NCBI GenBank assembly: GCA_008711295.1
Contig: VUYV01000020.1
Coordinates: 5,815,094-5,879,093 of the forward strand
DNA from: Anarhynchus alexandrinus
Taxonomy: Eukaryota > Chordata > Aves > Charadriiformes > Charadriidae
Length of the DNA stretch: 64,000 nucleotides
Direction: 5' to 3'
The notes below the pieces were generated by a model. It did no database searches, was not told the origin of the DNA, and saw only the letters and a list, made by a program, of their open reading frames with translations. The first letter of the stretch is position 1; each line of letters starts with the position of its first letter. Below are positions 46,801-58,500 of this stretch, piece after piece. The translations under genes and the position numbers were made by a program.

Positions 46801-49800
46801 TGTTCATCATGAATTCAGGAGATTACATTTCCTTTTGATAACTCGGAATAAGAAAAACTGTAAGGGCAGATGTTAACACAGAAGCAAACGGGAGCAAATG
46901 AAATACGCAGGCTATGCGTGGGGAGATGCTGAGCAATAGCAAAACTTGAACAATCTTTTTGTTAGTCTGCGAAGGAAAGCGTTCAAAGCTCCATCAGCTG
47001 AAGTACATAAAATGAGGTTTACATAAATATAAGGAACAACCTACGTTACCAAGTGGATGCACAAGATCATCTAATTCACCACCATCACAGAATAACAGGC
47101 CAGAGGTAGTATACCTGACAACAGTGACATACCTTAAAACACAAAGCATACTGGGTAGACCAAAACTGAGACTGTACATTTCCTGAAATCTGCAGTTTAA
47201 CACCTTGGCACATCCAAACACTCACATTTCCTGGCATCCGAAATTCACGCATTAGGAGCGAGCAACTACCTGAGCTCTGGAGAGCAGTGCCACCAGGACC
47301 GTTTCCTCATCCAGAGGAGAAGCGGGCAAGAGTGACCTCAGCTTGGCAGAATCACTCTCCTGAAGTAAAGGTCAGTGGAAATTGAGGCACAAACTGTCTC
47401 ATTAGAGGGGCTCAACATCTAATAAAGCCAAAAGCGAAAGGGTAATTGAAAGCAGTCAGTTACCTAGTCAGTTACCGGGAGGAATCCGGTTTGTTTACTA
47501 TCTGGACCAGAAGAAGTTAAACAGATTTATGTAACATTGCATCTTTAGGATCACAAAACAGTACTGTATAATTATACGGGAACCACTAGAACAGAATCTC
47601 CCTGAGCTGCAAAATTGCTGTATTTTTCATACTACTGGAAAACAAACACAAAAATCCCCAAACAACACAACTGAAAAGGTGAAGCCAAATGATGCATCCT
47701 ACTCAGCGGCACCTGATTTATCCTCAGCCTGGTTTCAAACTTTTCTCATACACTGCTGTCCATCCAGAACAGTCCATTTAACACACCATCCATTCCTAAC
47801 AAAATATCTATGTCCCTCAAATAATTCAAACCCACATGATGACTAAATAATTAAAAACCACACCAAGATACTCTACAAGACTGCCCTAATTAAACTGGGA
47901 CCTATCTACTAATTGCAATTACACTGCACAATGATCACAGATTTTTTTTTTTCCTTAGCTTTTACTATTTTGCTAAAATATACTTTACCATTTTACTCCT
48001 CCTTCTCCCAGTTTCTAATTACTGGCATTCTAAGAAACATCAGACTTTGTATTTAAGATAGATAATGATTTTTTTTTAATTAAGTTAAAATAATAATTAC
48101 ATTAATCTCAGCTCAACATCTTAAACTAACTTTAAATGTGGGAAATCAGCCTGTTGAAAGTGCTATAACATTTGTCCCAAAGAAAGCAACTGTTCTTTTC
48201 TATTGACAGACAGAGCTTCACATGAGAACCTGAGGATGCTCTTCACCTTAAATGGACCATTAAAAGAATCAAAGATTATATTCCATAGAGCATGTTTGAC
48301 AGTAAGAGAACTGCTCCTCTAAACATATGTTCCAGAGCTGCCTGCAAATCCAGTAAACCCTATTACCCCCACCACCTTTTCTCCCTAAAATTGATTTATA
48401 AATGCTATTAGCGAGTCAGGTTAGAGTTCCTAGCTGTATGTCTGAGCAGAGATCAAGCAAATAATACAACAACTGTTGAACTCAAGGCAATAAATCTATT
48501 CTATAATAGTAGTGGAAAATTTTTAAAAAAATAAACCTTGCTTCAATTGGCTTCATAGGGTACGTCCCCAGTACATACATATGTACATACCCGCACAGAC
48601 AGGGAGGCACAAGCATGCTATCTTTAATCCCTCATCTGATACTCTCCCTGCTCTTCCACAAACAGTAATTTACACAACAATCCCATGAGCCAGATAACAA
48701 TTAGCCTAGTTCTGAGAGAGAAAATTGTCACTAAAATGTCACAAGATTTACATAAAAACAGTGACAGTCAGCATTAGCATTCAAACTTTAGCCCCGTGAA
48801 GGTTCTGTGTTGTATCTGAAGCGTATTTCCACCAAGCCCTTCAGCGTGCTGTCCTGCAAGATTAAGACAGCGCTCAATCCCTCACTGTGTTTGGAAATAA
48901 GAGGTGAAAATTGAAGAGATTATGAGTGCCTCATTAAAAAGAGGTGATACAATTAATGCAGTGTATTATCAATATGTACATTATTTCATTTTTCTCATTC
49001 CTATAAACTACTATAACACAGTTTTATAACTACACTGTATTGTCCTATAATTTTTTAGTCCCTTGTTCAATATGAGAGGACACAAAGCGTACCCATTTTT
49101 TATACCCTGCACAGAAAATTGATACCTAGAACAAAATACATTTGAGGTAATTGTTTAACCTCAATACATTAGTGTTTGATAAACTGAGGCTAGCTACTTG
49201 GCAAATGCATGGTTTATACTACAATACTTCCCCTATTACATCGTCATAGGGTGACTCAATAAAAAAGGAGCTATTATACAAACCAAAAAACAGTGTTTAA
49301 AGTTTAGTGCATCATCAACTGGAAAGTACAGATGACAAGTAACAAGATAAAATTCTTAGTCTCTAAATCACATCGTTTACGAACACAATTTATAGCCAGA
49401 ACAGCAACCTGAGCCAATAATAGACTCAGCCTTGTGACTGCCTGCTGTATAAAACAGGCTGAATAAATACTCTGTTATGAGACTTTGTGGACCTTTATAC
49501 GCTTGCTTAGCCGTCACCACGTCAGTGCCCTCACTCATCCACAGAAATTGTTTATAGGCTTGGAGACACGACTAGATACTTCTTCTCTCAGTCTCCACCT
49601 GTAACGTCTGTGTTGGGGATTGTGAGTCTTATTCTGACGTTCGATTTCAAGACCCAACAGGAAAACACACTTTGATGCAACGACAAAAAAAACCCACCCT
49701 ACTAAATCGCTTTTATTCCCTTTGGAAGGCTCATGATGGGGGATATGGAAGTGTCTGTCTTTGCACCACCTTGATCGTGGGGCGCGGGGCCCCCCGAGCT

Positions 49801-50498
49801 CCCGACCCTCCAGGAAAACACGCTGAACACTTGAGGAACTTCGCGACCGGCGGGAGATGCGCGTCCCCGCGGAAGGCGGCCGGCGTCCTCGGGCTGCCTT
49901 AGTTTCAGACAATTAGTAAGCGTGTACAGTGCCTGCCGATTACATCCAGGCCATTTTAATGACGAAACGTGTTTTGCTAGTGGGTGCCACCTTTAAAACC
50001 CCCGTCCTCAACCGAAAAAATAATTTCCCAATAACTAGGTCCTAATTGACAGCAAGCGGACAAACCCTGCCACAACCCCGTACAACACTGATCCCCCCGG
50101 AGCGGCGGACCCGCACCGGTGGGCGCAGCCGCCAGCGCCCCCCTCCAAGGCGCACCTGCCCGCCCGCACCCCCGGCGGGCAGCGCCGCGGCCGGGCCTTC
50201 GCNCCCCGGAGGAGCCCGGCGCTGCTCCCCGGCCCCTCTTCTCCCCGCCAGCCCCAGTCTGGGCTGAGCTGGGCGGACTAACTCCCGCCGCAGCCGCTGC
50301 GGGTCGGAAGCCCCCCGCAAGGGAGCCGCGGCGGTGGGAGGCGAGGTCGCGCCGTCCCGTCCCGCCGGCAGCGCCGCCCTCGCCCCCCGCCGGCGGAGAG
50401 TCCCGCCGCGGTCCCACGCGGGACGGCGCTGCCGCGGGGGAGAAGGGGGATTCGGAGGAGGAGGACGAAGCGGCCCGAGCAGCCCGCGGCCCCCTCAC

Positions 50499-50524
50499 CT
50501 TTTCTTCTCCTTGTCAGCTGTCAT
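50499..50524 (-). CDS. EPAS1: EPAS1 exon 1, coding part (start codon, residues 1-8 plus two bases of codon 9)
   Basis: Read on the minus strand, the ATG at 50524-50522 opens MTADKEKK. The last two bases AG (50500-50499) are followed by a donor reading AG|GTGAGG at 50498. The split codon AG+G is completed by exon 2 to give Arg9. MTADKEKKR is the characteristic N-terminus of vertebrate EPAS1. The start context is GTCGCGATGA, with G at -3. No other ATG occurs in the 276 nt upstream of it (50525-50800) in any minus-strand frame, which supports this start. The upstream sequence in the same frame is open, however (see findings). The exon lies inside a CpG island with the 5' UTR and IRE directly upstream. 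Confidence 0.95.
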
Positions 50525-50860
50525 CGCGACGGCTGCCGGCTCCTGCGCCGCCTCTCGGGCCGGGCCGGGCTCAGCACCTGCCCGCGGGGGGCTCCGCGGG
50601 CGGCGGGCGTGAAGGGGTTCAGTGTCCGGTTCGGCCGGGTCACCCCCGAGGCGGGCGTACAGTCTCAGGACACTGCCGAGGATTGTACGGCCCGCCCGGG
50701 GGAGGAAGCGGCGGCGGCGGCTGCTGCTGCGGGGCAGGAGCGGCGCGGCGGCAGCGGCGGCGGGCTGTGAGGCTCGGCGCCGCCCGCAGAAACTTCTCAC
50801 TTTAGACCTTGGGCCGCCGTCGGCCGCGGGGGCAGGGCCGGCCCCTCCGCCCCGGACCCG
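50525..50860 (-). promoter_or_regulatory. EPAS1: EPAS1 5' UTR (approximate extent)
   Basis: This GC-rich sequence directly precedes the EPAS1 start codon and contains the IRE, so at least 50525-50688 must be transcribed for that element to act. It holds CCG- and CAG-type short repeats (about 50708-50732) but no upstream ATG as far as 50800. A GCGTG core (hypoxia-response type) lies at 50607-50611 on the plus strand. The 5' end is not determinable here; 50860 is only a placeholder just before the 15-base N gap. Confidence 0.6.
50657..50688 (-). promoter_or_regulatory. EPAS1: Iron-responsive element (IRE) in the EPAS1 5' UTR
   Basis: On the minus strand this 32-nt segment folds as an IRE. The outer stem is GUAC/GUAC plus A-U, with one A-C mismatch and then U-A. 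Next comes an unpaired C (50681) and a five-pair upper stem CUCGG opposite CC(U)GAG, with one bulged U on the 3' side. The six-base loop is CAGUGU (50675-50670). The consensus CAGUGN loop and C bulge bind iron regulatory proteins. The extra 3' U bulge is the known peculiarity of the mammalian HIF-2 alpha IRE, which prefers IRP1. The element ends 132 nt before the start codon. In low iron, IRP binding is expected to repress HIF-2 alpha translation and so limit erythropoietin drive. The structure is seen in the sequence; function in this species is inferred from the mammalian gene. Confidence 0.93.
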
Positions 50861-50862
50861 GC

Positions 50863-50877
50863 NNNNNNNNNNNNNNN
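50863..50877. other. Assembly gap (15 N) within the EPAS1 promoter/5' UTR region
   Basis: Fifteen N bases sit in extremely GC-rich sequence near the likely transcription start of EPAS1. Single N bases also occur at 50203 and at 27803, the latter directly before a 22-base A run. Confidence 0.99.
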
Positions 50878-53800
50878 GCCCGCGGGCACCGGGGCGCCTC
50901 CCCCTCCTCCCGCCTTGCGCCCCGCCGCGCTTTTACCTTATTTTTATTATTATTATTTAGTTGTTTAACCTATTTTATTTCTTTTTCCCTCCCCGGTATC
51001 TCCTACGGCGCCTCGGTGGTGGGGTCCGAGGGGCTCCGCGGCACCTGCCCGACGGCCGCGGAGCACCGGGGGTGGCTGCTCGGGCACCGGCGGGACTCCG
51101 GGCAGCGCCTCCGGCACCCGTCCCCGCTTCGGAAACGGGGGGTTGGGGTGGGGTGGGGGTGGCCCTGCTTTCGGCCAACGCAGCGGAGGGTTGTTTAAAA
51201 AAATAAATTAAAAGTTGGGGGCGCGACTGGCACTGACAGCGACGGCCGTGCTACCTTTGGGACGACGCGCTGGAGGCATCCCCCAGGTGCGGGATAGCCC
51301 TGCCCCAACCCCGCCAGTTTACAGCGGTCGGGGTTAGAGGGATGTGCAAAGAAGCAGGGGCACCGCACTTCTCCCTCCCTGCCGGGACTTCCTTCCTCCC
51401 CCTGGTTTTCCAATTTTATGTTCTGTGTCGTACCGCGTATTTCAACTTAACGCACTTTTAAAACTCCTGGTTTTTGACACACGGCCAAGTATGGCACTTC
51501 TTGCCACAGCCAAAGCTCATCTCGCGCTAGCACCTGCTATGGGTTGCTGCAGTTAAGGTCAATGTAAATAATAATAATAAAAAAAAGAGCCCTAGCTTTG
51601 ATTTTTATTTATTTTACACCAAAGCAACTAACCTTGCTAGACAAGGGATTACAAGAATTTTTCTGAGAATGTCTTTCATCACAGTAGATACTGCAGTTTT
51701 ATCCTCATGTTTGCTAAGGCTTACCTTACATCTTCACGTCTCAAACCAAAATGCACACCTTTGCATTAAACTGCATCGGGTTTCCCATACTTCTGGAAAA
51801 TGGAAGTACTGCAGGCAAAAAGAGCCAAACTAGATTTTAGTTCTTGGTTATTCAAATTTGAGCAATTTGCCTATGACATGTCATAAGCTGGTTTGTGTAC
51901 AATGGGTCAGAGGGTTTTTTTTTTCTTTTATACAATATGAATGTTTAAATAAATGCATTTGGGTTTGAATTTGCATATTGTGCTCTCAAGTCTGAAAAGA
52001 GCTACACATGCTTACACAGCAACAGCCTAATTATGTGGTAACAGTTGGGTTTTTTTTCTTGTTATACAAGAGAACCTAAACAAAAGAAACCCACAAATAT
52101 TTAAAACCTAAGTAAACTTAGTCAAACAGAATTTGTGTATGCAGGACTAAATGTAACCTTCTGGGAATAAGAGAATGCAATAGGATCAAAGAGCCAAGTC
52201 ACTCATTTCCTAGATTAAATAGACCTCTTCATCCTTCATTGATCTTTGCTGATGTCAATGCTCCTTGCTGTATCTTAAAGCACTTCACTTGGATAAACAA
52301 CTTGCCTCCAAAAATCAGACAACAAAAGCATTCAAATCAAGTACATGTAAACCACTCAGTAAATTTCAAATATTTCAGGTCTAGCCCATTGGCCTAACTC
52401 TTGTTGGCTCTGCCTACACGGATATAGTGTAGTTGATTAACAGTCTAAATCTCTTGCTCTCTTGACCAGCGAGGCCTGAAGGTGCTTGGACAACAGGATA
52501 ATTCACATCTAAGCACCGCTCAGGAACCACCACCTGTCCTCCTCTGTGGAGGCAGACTGATGGGCTTCAACCCTGATCAATGCCCAGCAAAACCAGAATC
52601 TTGCTGCTGCATCAGAAAGGTGAAGCAAGACCGAGTGATTCTCACAGCTCTCTCACAACTTCGCTCCTGAAGTTTTCTGTACTATTATTTCTGGCAACTG
52701 AGCATCTCGACCCCAAGAAAACAAATGGTTTTCTGGAGCTTACTTTAGATGTTAATTCCCTCTTTTTCCCATGACTATTCAGGGAGGGAAAGATCAAATA
52801 TACCTCTAATAGCACTGTTACTCTACTTGACACATTCTGCTACAGTAAGGGACCCCATGGCACCTACAGGGACACAGAAAGTTTTCTCCTTGCTGGAGAA
52901 CAGTAGAGACAATCACATAGTTTTATTCTCAAATGCACCTCATTACTGCTTTGATGTCCTTTATGGTCAGTCAATATTTATTAACAGCAGTATCCACCCT
53001 AAGGTGGACTTTCTCTAATCTGAGACTACTCAGAAGCTTCAATAGGAGCCACACCATGAATACATTTACTCTACAAATGTGCACTATTTAATCTGCAGGA
53101 GATGACAACTGCCAGGAAGCCAAGAAAAACCTCAAACTGACAGTAAGCCCAGTTTGTCCTCTCAATATCACCATTGTAAGGACTTTTTCTGTTGTGTATT
53201 CCCATGTTACTCCTAAGATTTTATCTTGCATTTGCTACATTTTACACTTAGCTTAGTAGGTGTAACTCACAGAAAAGTTCATGGAAGGGGAAAAGGTACT
53301 CAGGAAACTTAATAAGCTGACTTTAGCAGGGGTTAGCTTCTGGGTTTTTACCCCCCATGAAGGTTTCCAGCAGAATCAACATAGAAGATGGGTCTTCCTT
53401 ACTCTTGGTGGTCAGAGAAAATACAAGTGGTTATGTCATCTACTCTGTTTTGAAAATTACAGGAGATGACCCACATTGCTCCTATGTGAATTATTCTAGA
53501 GATGCCATAGGAACATGAAGGTTTTGATTTCCTAAAAGCAACCTTCAGATGAGGTATTTGAAAAGAGTCATTAACATCTGCTGGGATAGCAGATGGGTTC
53601 TTGAAGGGTCCTTCAAGTCTACAGGGGACTGGTTTATGCTAACTGTGTTTGGAATAGGCTCTAGGGAAAAAACAAACAGAAGACTTACAAAAATAGAATG
53701 GTGGTATGTGAGCGGTTTTCACAACCCACCCTCAAGTTTAAACTACACTAAGGAATTAGAAAATCTGCATATGGTAGTGATTGTGTCCCTGGTGCTCAGC

Positions 53801-54879
53801 TCACACTTTTGGGGTTCCTGGGCAGAAACACCCCATCACCCGAATAAGCAGCAGGCAAGCTCCTGATTACTGCCATTTATTCTGAAAGACACCACTGATT
53901 TAGGACCAGTTATGCTACAGTGTGTTTTCGTAGGATGTGCATATGTATGTAATCAACCATCCAAATCAACGCTTGCACCAGTCTGAATGCGCATAGCGAT
54001 CATGAGTGAAGTGAAAGCAGTTCTAGTACCCTGGTTTATGTATGCATGCATGCTACTGGCGCCTGTACTGACTGAAGAGTAGTGGTAAAATATACAGAAG
54101 TTTGACACTGTTCAGCAATTAATGCTCCAGAGTAGTCAGAAGAAAACATGGATACTCCTCCATCCCTTGCAAGGGAGGCATTATTATTAAAATTAAAGGC
54201 AGCTATTAAAAACAGATTCTTGAGAGGATGAAGTGTTTCAGATTCATTACTGATCCCTGTTTGGTTTCTTTCTTTTTCTGGCTCTTCAATACTGCGAGAA
54301 AGTATGACAGCAAAAAGTTGATGCTTGTAATAACAAATAATGACATTATGGGAAAGAGAAGGGGAGAAAGGAGAGCACTGTTATTGCAACACAGCTGATC
54401 CTTTGAAGGAAAGAGGTTTCTTCACTTACTCATACCAGAATAAGTAAGTTACAGCCACAGAACATTTATTACATGCAATAGCAAATGAGACAGAAAAATA
54501 TCAAACTTTGGGTTAATTTGTTAGCAGAGAAAAAGTGATATTTGTAAGTTAGATAAAACACAAAGTGTCCATGGGAGAAAGCGGGGACTACTCAGATGGA
54601 GATGTAACAAAAATGCCTGAACTGTGGTGCAAAAAAATGAAGTACTGTTCTTTGTGCAACCGATCACTTACACTCACTCACACCCTCTTTCATGATTACA
54701 GGTGTGCGCCTGTGTCTTAGTACAGCTGTTCCTTCTGCGAAATCAGTAGCTTCAGTGCCCTTTCTCCACAGTGGCACCAACCACTTGCCAGGGTAGGAAA
54801 CAGGACCTCAACTAGCACACCCGGGCAGTCTTTAGGATTCCTTTGCCTGTTGCTACAGTTTCGTGTTAGAGAGAGAATT

Positions 54880-54940
54880 CTTATACAAGAACATATATTA
54901 AGACACATATACTGCTCTTATACAAGACCAGATATTAAGA
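54880..54940. repeat. Short direct repeat, 24-bp units offset by 37 bp
   Basis: 54880-54903 and 54917-54940 both read CTTATACAAGA followed by a variant of CATATATTAAGA, matching at 22 of 24 positions. Confidence 0.75.
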
Positions 54941-55569
54941 AGAACTTATAACAGCACTTCCCCTGTTACCTTAGGCAGAAAGCAACACACACGCCATAGG
55001 TAATACTGGAGCAGCCAGTTTAAAATGTAATTTTGTGGGAATACATTAAGACATCTTTGAGAGCTTCCAAATACCGAGTGCACACCTTCAAGCAAGAAGG
55101 CTCACAGATAAGCTCCAGCGTTTTGAGGCATTGATTACTTACAGGCACATTCCAGACGTTTCAGCCATCACACTCCCATGAAAAGAGAGACATGATGGCC
55201 AAAATGTTGGGAATGTACCTGTAAATATTAAAAGGCTTAAAATTACTCAGCTTATCTTTTAGCCTTTTTCAAAATGACATACTGAGGATGTCAAGGAAAG
55301 ATGGTAAAACAAAGAAAGTCTAATTAACATAGCGATGTGTTGCAATAGAATCAGTTTAGAAAGAAAACCTATGATGAATAAATACACAGAAACACTCCTG
55401 TTGTGATACTGGGAACTATAATTTTGAAATTTTGGGAAAGCTCAACCAAGAAACCAATGAGAAAGCAGACGCAATCCAGCTTGTTAAGTGAAGAAGGCTT
55501 TTGTTTCAGCTTCTCCCCTTGACCGTCAATAGCTTATTCTTTAGAAATACTATGTTTCACAGTGACCTC

Positions 55570-55592
55570 TTTTTTTTTTTTGTTTTTTTTTT
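55570..55592. repeat. Long T run interrupted by one G
   Basis: Twelve T bases, one G and ten T bases lie in the EPAS1 5' flank. Confidence 0.93.
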
Positions 55593-58500
55593 ATTGGCCT
55601 GTGGAGAGTAAAGGCTGAACACATTTGCTACGCAGGACCCTGATTCATCATCTAGAATGTAAACAACTGCAGGGCAGCCAGGGCAACCACTCAGCAGCTT
55701 CAAAACTTAGGGCATATGTGAGACTCCAGCGTATTTAAAAAACTACTGAAGAGGAGTGAGTTTAATTTAGGAATATAGTCTGTTACCGTATGCTTTTTGG
55801 TATATAATGCAATAATAGTCCAATTCAATGAAAATGAAGTATGAAGCAGAAATGGCCTTCACTTAATTTTTAGAAATTCTTTCGCAAAGTTTCTGGAAGG
55901 TAGGCACCGTACAGATATAATATTAATTATTACCTCCTATTCTATTTTAAACTATTTACTTTACCCTCCATGTTACTCACTGTCAGTGCTAGCGTGAGGC
56001 AGAAGAGGTCTGCAGCCTCTTCCCGCTCCCTGACAGTAACTCTGAGAAGGAAACACGGACACAAGATCACCAGAGGCGTGTTTTACTCAAAGCCAGCAAA
56101 AACTACAGTAACATTTAGGAGATGGGAAGAGAAACCCTTCCTCTGGGTACATTTTAAAAGCCAAATTTTGTAGCAATGTTTTTAATACTCATTATCTCTT
56201 GTCCCCAAGAAACAGCTATCATCACAGAGGAGGAAGAGGAGCGATATGAACACGAGCAAAAGCACTGTGTGCCAGATGAATGTCCAGAGAGATGGGAAGC
56301 TGTGATTGAAGATTTTTGCAATACTGAAGCTGATACCAATGCCTAGTAGTTAACATTCAGTCACTCAACAAATATTTATTTAGAGACAGTGTAACATGCC
56401 CGCTGCAGAACTTTGAGTTTTAAAAAGAGCCAAGAGATTTTTAATTTTATTTTGTTTATTTTTTAATTTTAGGAACTTTAATACCAAAGGCAATGCAGCT
56501 CTTAAATCTTTTAATCTCTGGCAGTTACTTCTCGAGCGTTTGTATGGCACGTGGGTGATGCTCAAGCCTATACTGACATTCTGTATAGCCGTGAATTTCC
56601 CTCTAACATAATCTCAATGAAAACTCAGGTTAAGGATGAAACTGAAGCAATGAGCTCTCTTCTTAATCCCAGCACTAAATGCTGATTTAACCCTAATCCA
56701 GGCAAATAGGTTTGGGCTTTGCTTTTATTCACCAAAGACTAATTTACTTTAATGAAGATCTTGAAAAGTGTTTGTTTTAAAACAGTCATTCTTAAATTAC
56801 TGATGTTTAACAAAGCCACTGAACCCATTAACCCTGTGAACACTTGCCATCTAAAGAAGGTGACAAATTATTGTAAAACTGCAAAAAAATCTCAAATTCT
56901 TCAGGCGCTGCAATATTAAGTGCCAAATCCCTGCCAAAAAAAAAATGACGTTTTCTGGGGCAGGAAGCTATCATAAAAAAAATAAATTCCTTATCACTGC
57001 ACACACAGAGTATTGCTGGAGCTCTCGGACTTCTAGATCTTTTTCTTTTGTCCTAAAGAAAGGCTAGTTTTCAGTGGGTGAGGTTCTTGGTAACCCAGCC
57101 CAAAGGTACAGCTGTACAACTCCCAAACGTATCCTGGGTACTCTACAACCTTAATCAACCTGAGGCAGTCATAGATATACTCACAGGGGATAACCATAAC
57201 TAAGTCTCCCTTAGCTCCCTCTAAGTCAGTGATGGAAACATCACTTCACATGAGTGTGACCTGGAGCAAGAGCCTAACTCAGGTCTCGGAGACATCTGGG
57301 ACAGCCTCCACCTACTAAGCACACCCCCACTGCCCAGACAACCCAGCCGCTCACGATTTGCCTCCTCAGCCACCACGAGATTACTGCAACCTGACTATTT
57401 AAAGCGCTGGTAAAGTTCACCTTTTCCCCCTTCACCCTGAAACTTGTTCTATTTTGGGGAACCACTCCAAGACTCATTTGGCACTGGGCCTAACATTTGT
57501 TTCTCAAGTAGATATTGCTCCTGGAAATATTTATAGGCACTGAAGTAGAGATAACACAAGATATTGGTAACAGTAGAAGGGGTTCACTTACAGGCAAGGA
57601 GTTGGATAGTTGTCCCCCTTTTTCCCCAAAGCCACCTCTGTGCTTTGTGTCTTTCTTCCATGTCTATGTGCTGCACGGTTTGCATGAGGCACCTGTTATC
57701 AATAATAACCCTGGCTGTGTATACTAAAGGGACATTTCTCTTCATTACACCGCAATATACAATTTATTATAAATAAGTTTATAATTTATGATAACATTTC
57801 TCTGAGAAAGAAAAAGTAAGAGTAGGAGAAAACCGCAAATATTATATCCCAAGTCATTTATTTCTGTGGAGAAACAGATCTAATTTCATTGCAAGTTGCT
57901 TTGGTGAGTGAATGCTTTAACGTTCTCCAAACCCTTAACCCTTGGGTTTCAGTAGTCAGAAGAATTAAAACGAGAAAGACCATTACAGCTTGCTGCAAAT
58001 TAGCATCAATGATGAACCCAAGATAATTTAATCTAATAGTGAGTTTGGTCACAACACATGCCTTCAAATAAGTGTTCATCATCCCATTTTTGCATACTCA
58101 AAATTAATATTAAGCAGCAGCACCACTAACAAGGGTAGGTACTTACATTTCCACAAAGCCAAAAACGAGGACTACGTAAATACCCTTAGGTAGTCACTGA
58201 TTCCAAGCTACTCTTCATTTACATTGCTACAGACAGCTACAGTCAGATTTCAAATATCTGAAAATCCCATTCGATAACATGGAATCTGAGACACTATTAT
58301 ACATGTTTTTTCTTCTTTCTTTACCAGTGACAAAGAAACGGGTCCAAAGATTCACACTGTCTTTCAAAAAATCTTTAAATTAATTTCAGAAAGTGCTAAA
58401 ACCTCTGAATCTCCATCTCCAACAGGTTTTTTTAGAGCTCTACATCCACCCTCTGCTTCAGAGCAGTTGCAACAAAAGTGTTTGCGCAAGCTATGGGAGT

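Larger units (their letters stand above)
35311..49769. other. Intron 1 segment, simple repeats only
   Basis: This is AT-rich intronic sequence. It contains a TAAAA-type microsatellite at 38457-38484, a 29-bp tandem duplication at 40542-40599, an 18-bp one at 40776-40811, and A-rich runs near 43360. No gene or intact mobile element was recognised. Confidence 0.6.
49770..51310 (-). promoter_or_regulatory. EPAS1: CpG-island promoter region of EPAS1
   Basis: CpG density rises abruptly against an AT-rich background. There is a patch at about 49,780-49,900 (rich in GCG and CCGG) and a continuous block from about 50,080 to about 51,310. Many GC-box-like CCGCCC/GGGCGG sites are present, for example near 50,690 and 50,779. 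The block surrounds exon 1 and its 5' UTR, as expected for a CpG-island promoter of a widely expressed transcription factor. It is interrupted at 50,937-50,990 by an AT-rich stretch that reads AATAATAATAATAAAAATAA on the minus strand. A 15-base N run at 50,863-50,877 and a single N at 50,203 indicate sequencing difficulty. Confidence 0.8.

Noticed and set aside
49440..49500. TATAAAA followed by AATAAA on the plus strand near the promoter
   Set aside because: Such motifs are common in AT-rich DNA; there is no supporting LTR boundary, duplication or transcript evidence.
49535..49912. 125-codon minus-strand open frame just inside intron 1
   Set aside because: No recognisable protein; it is partly within a CpG patch and lacks exon boundaries that would join it to EPAS1 in frame.
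50119..50805. 228-codon open frame on the plus strand across the CpG island
   Set aside because: It is antisense to EPAS1 exon 1 and its 5' UTR, has low-complexity Ala/Pro/Arg composition, begins at a non-ATG codon and crosses an N. It is an effect of the very high GC content.
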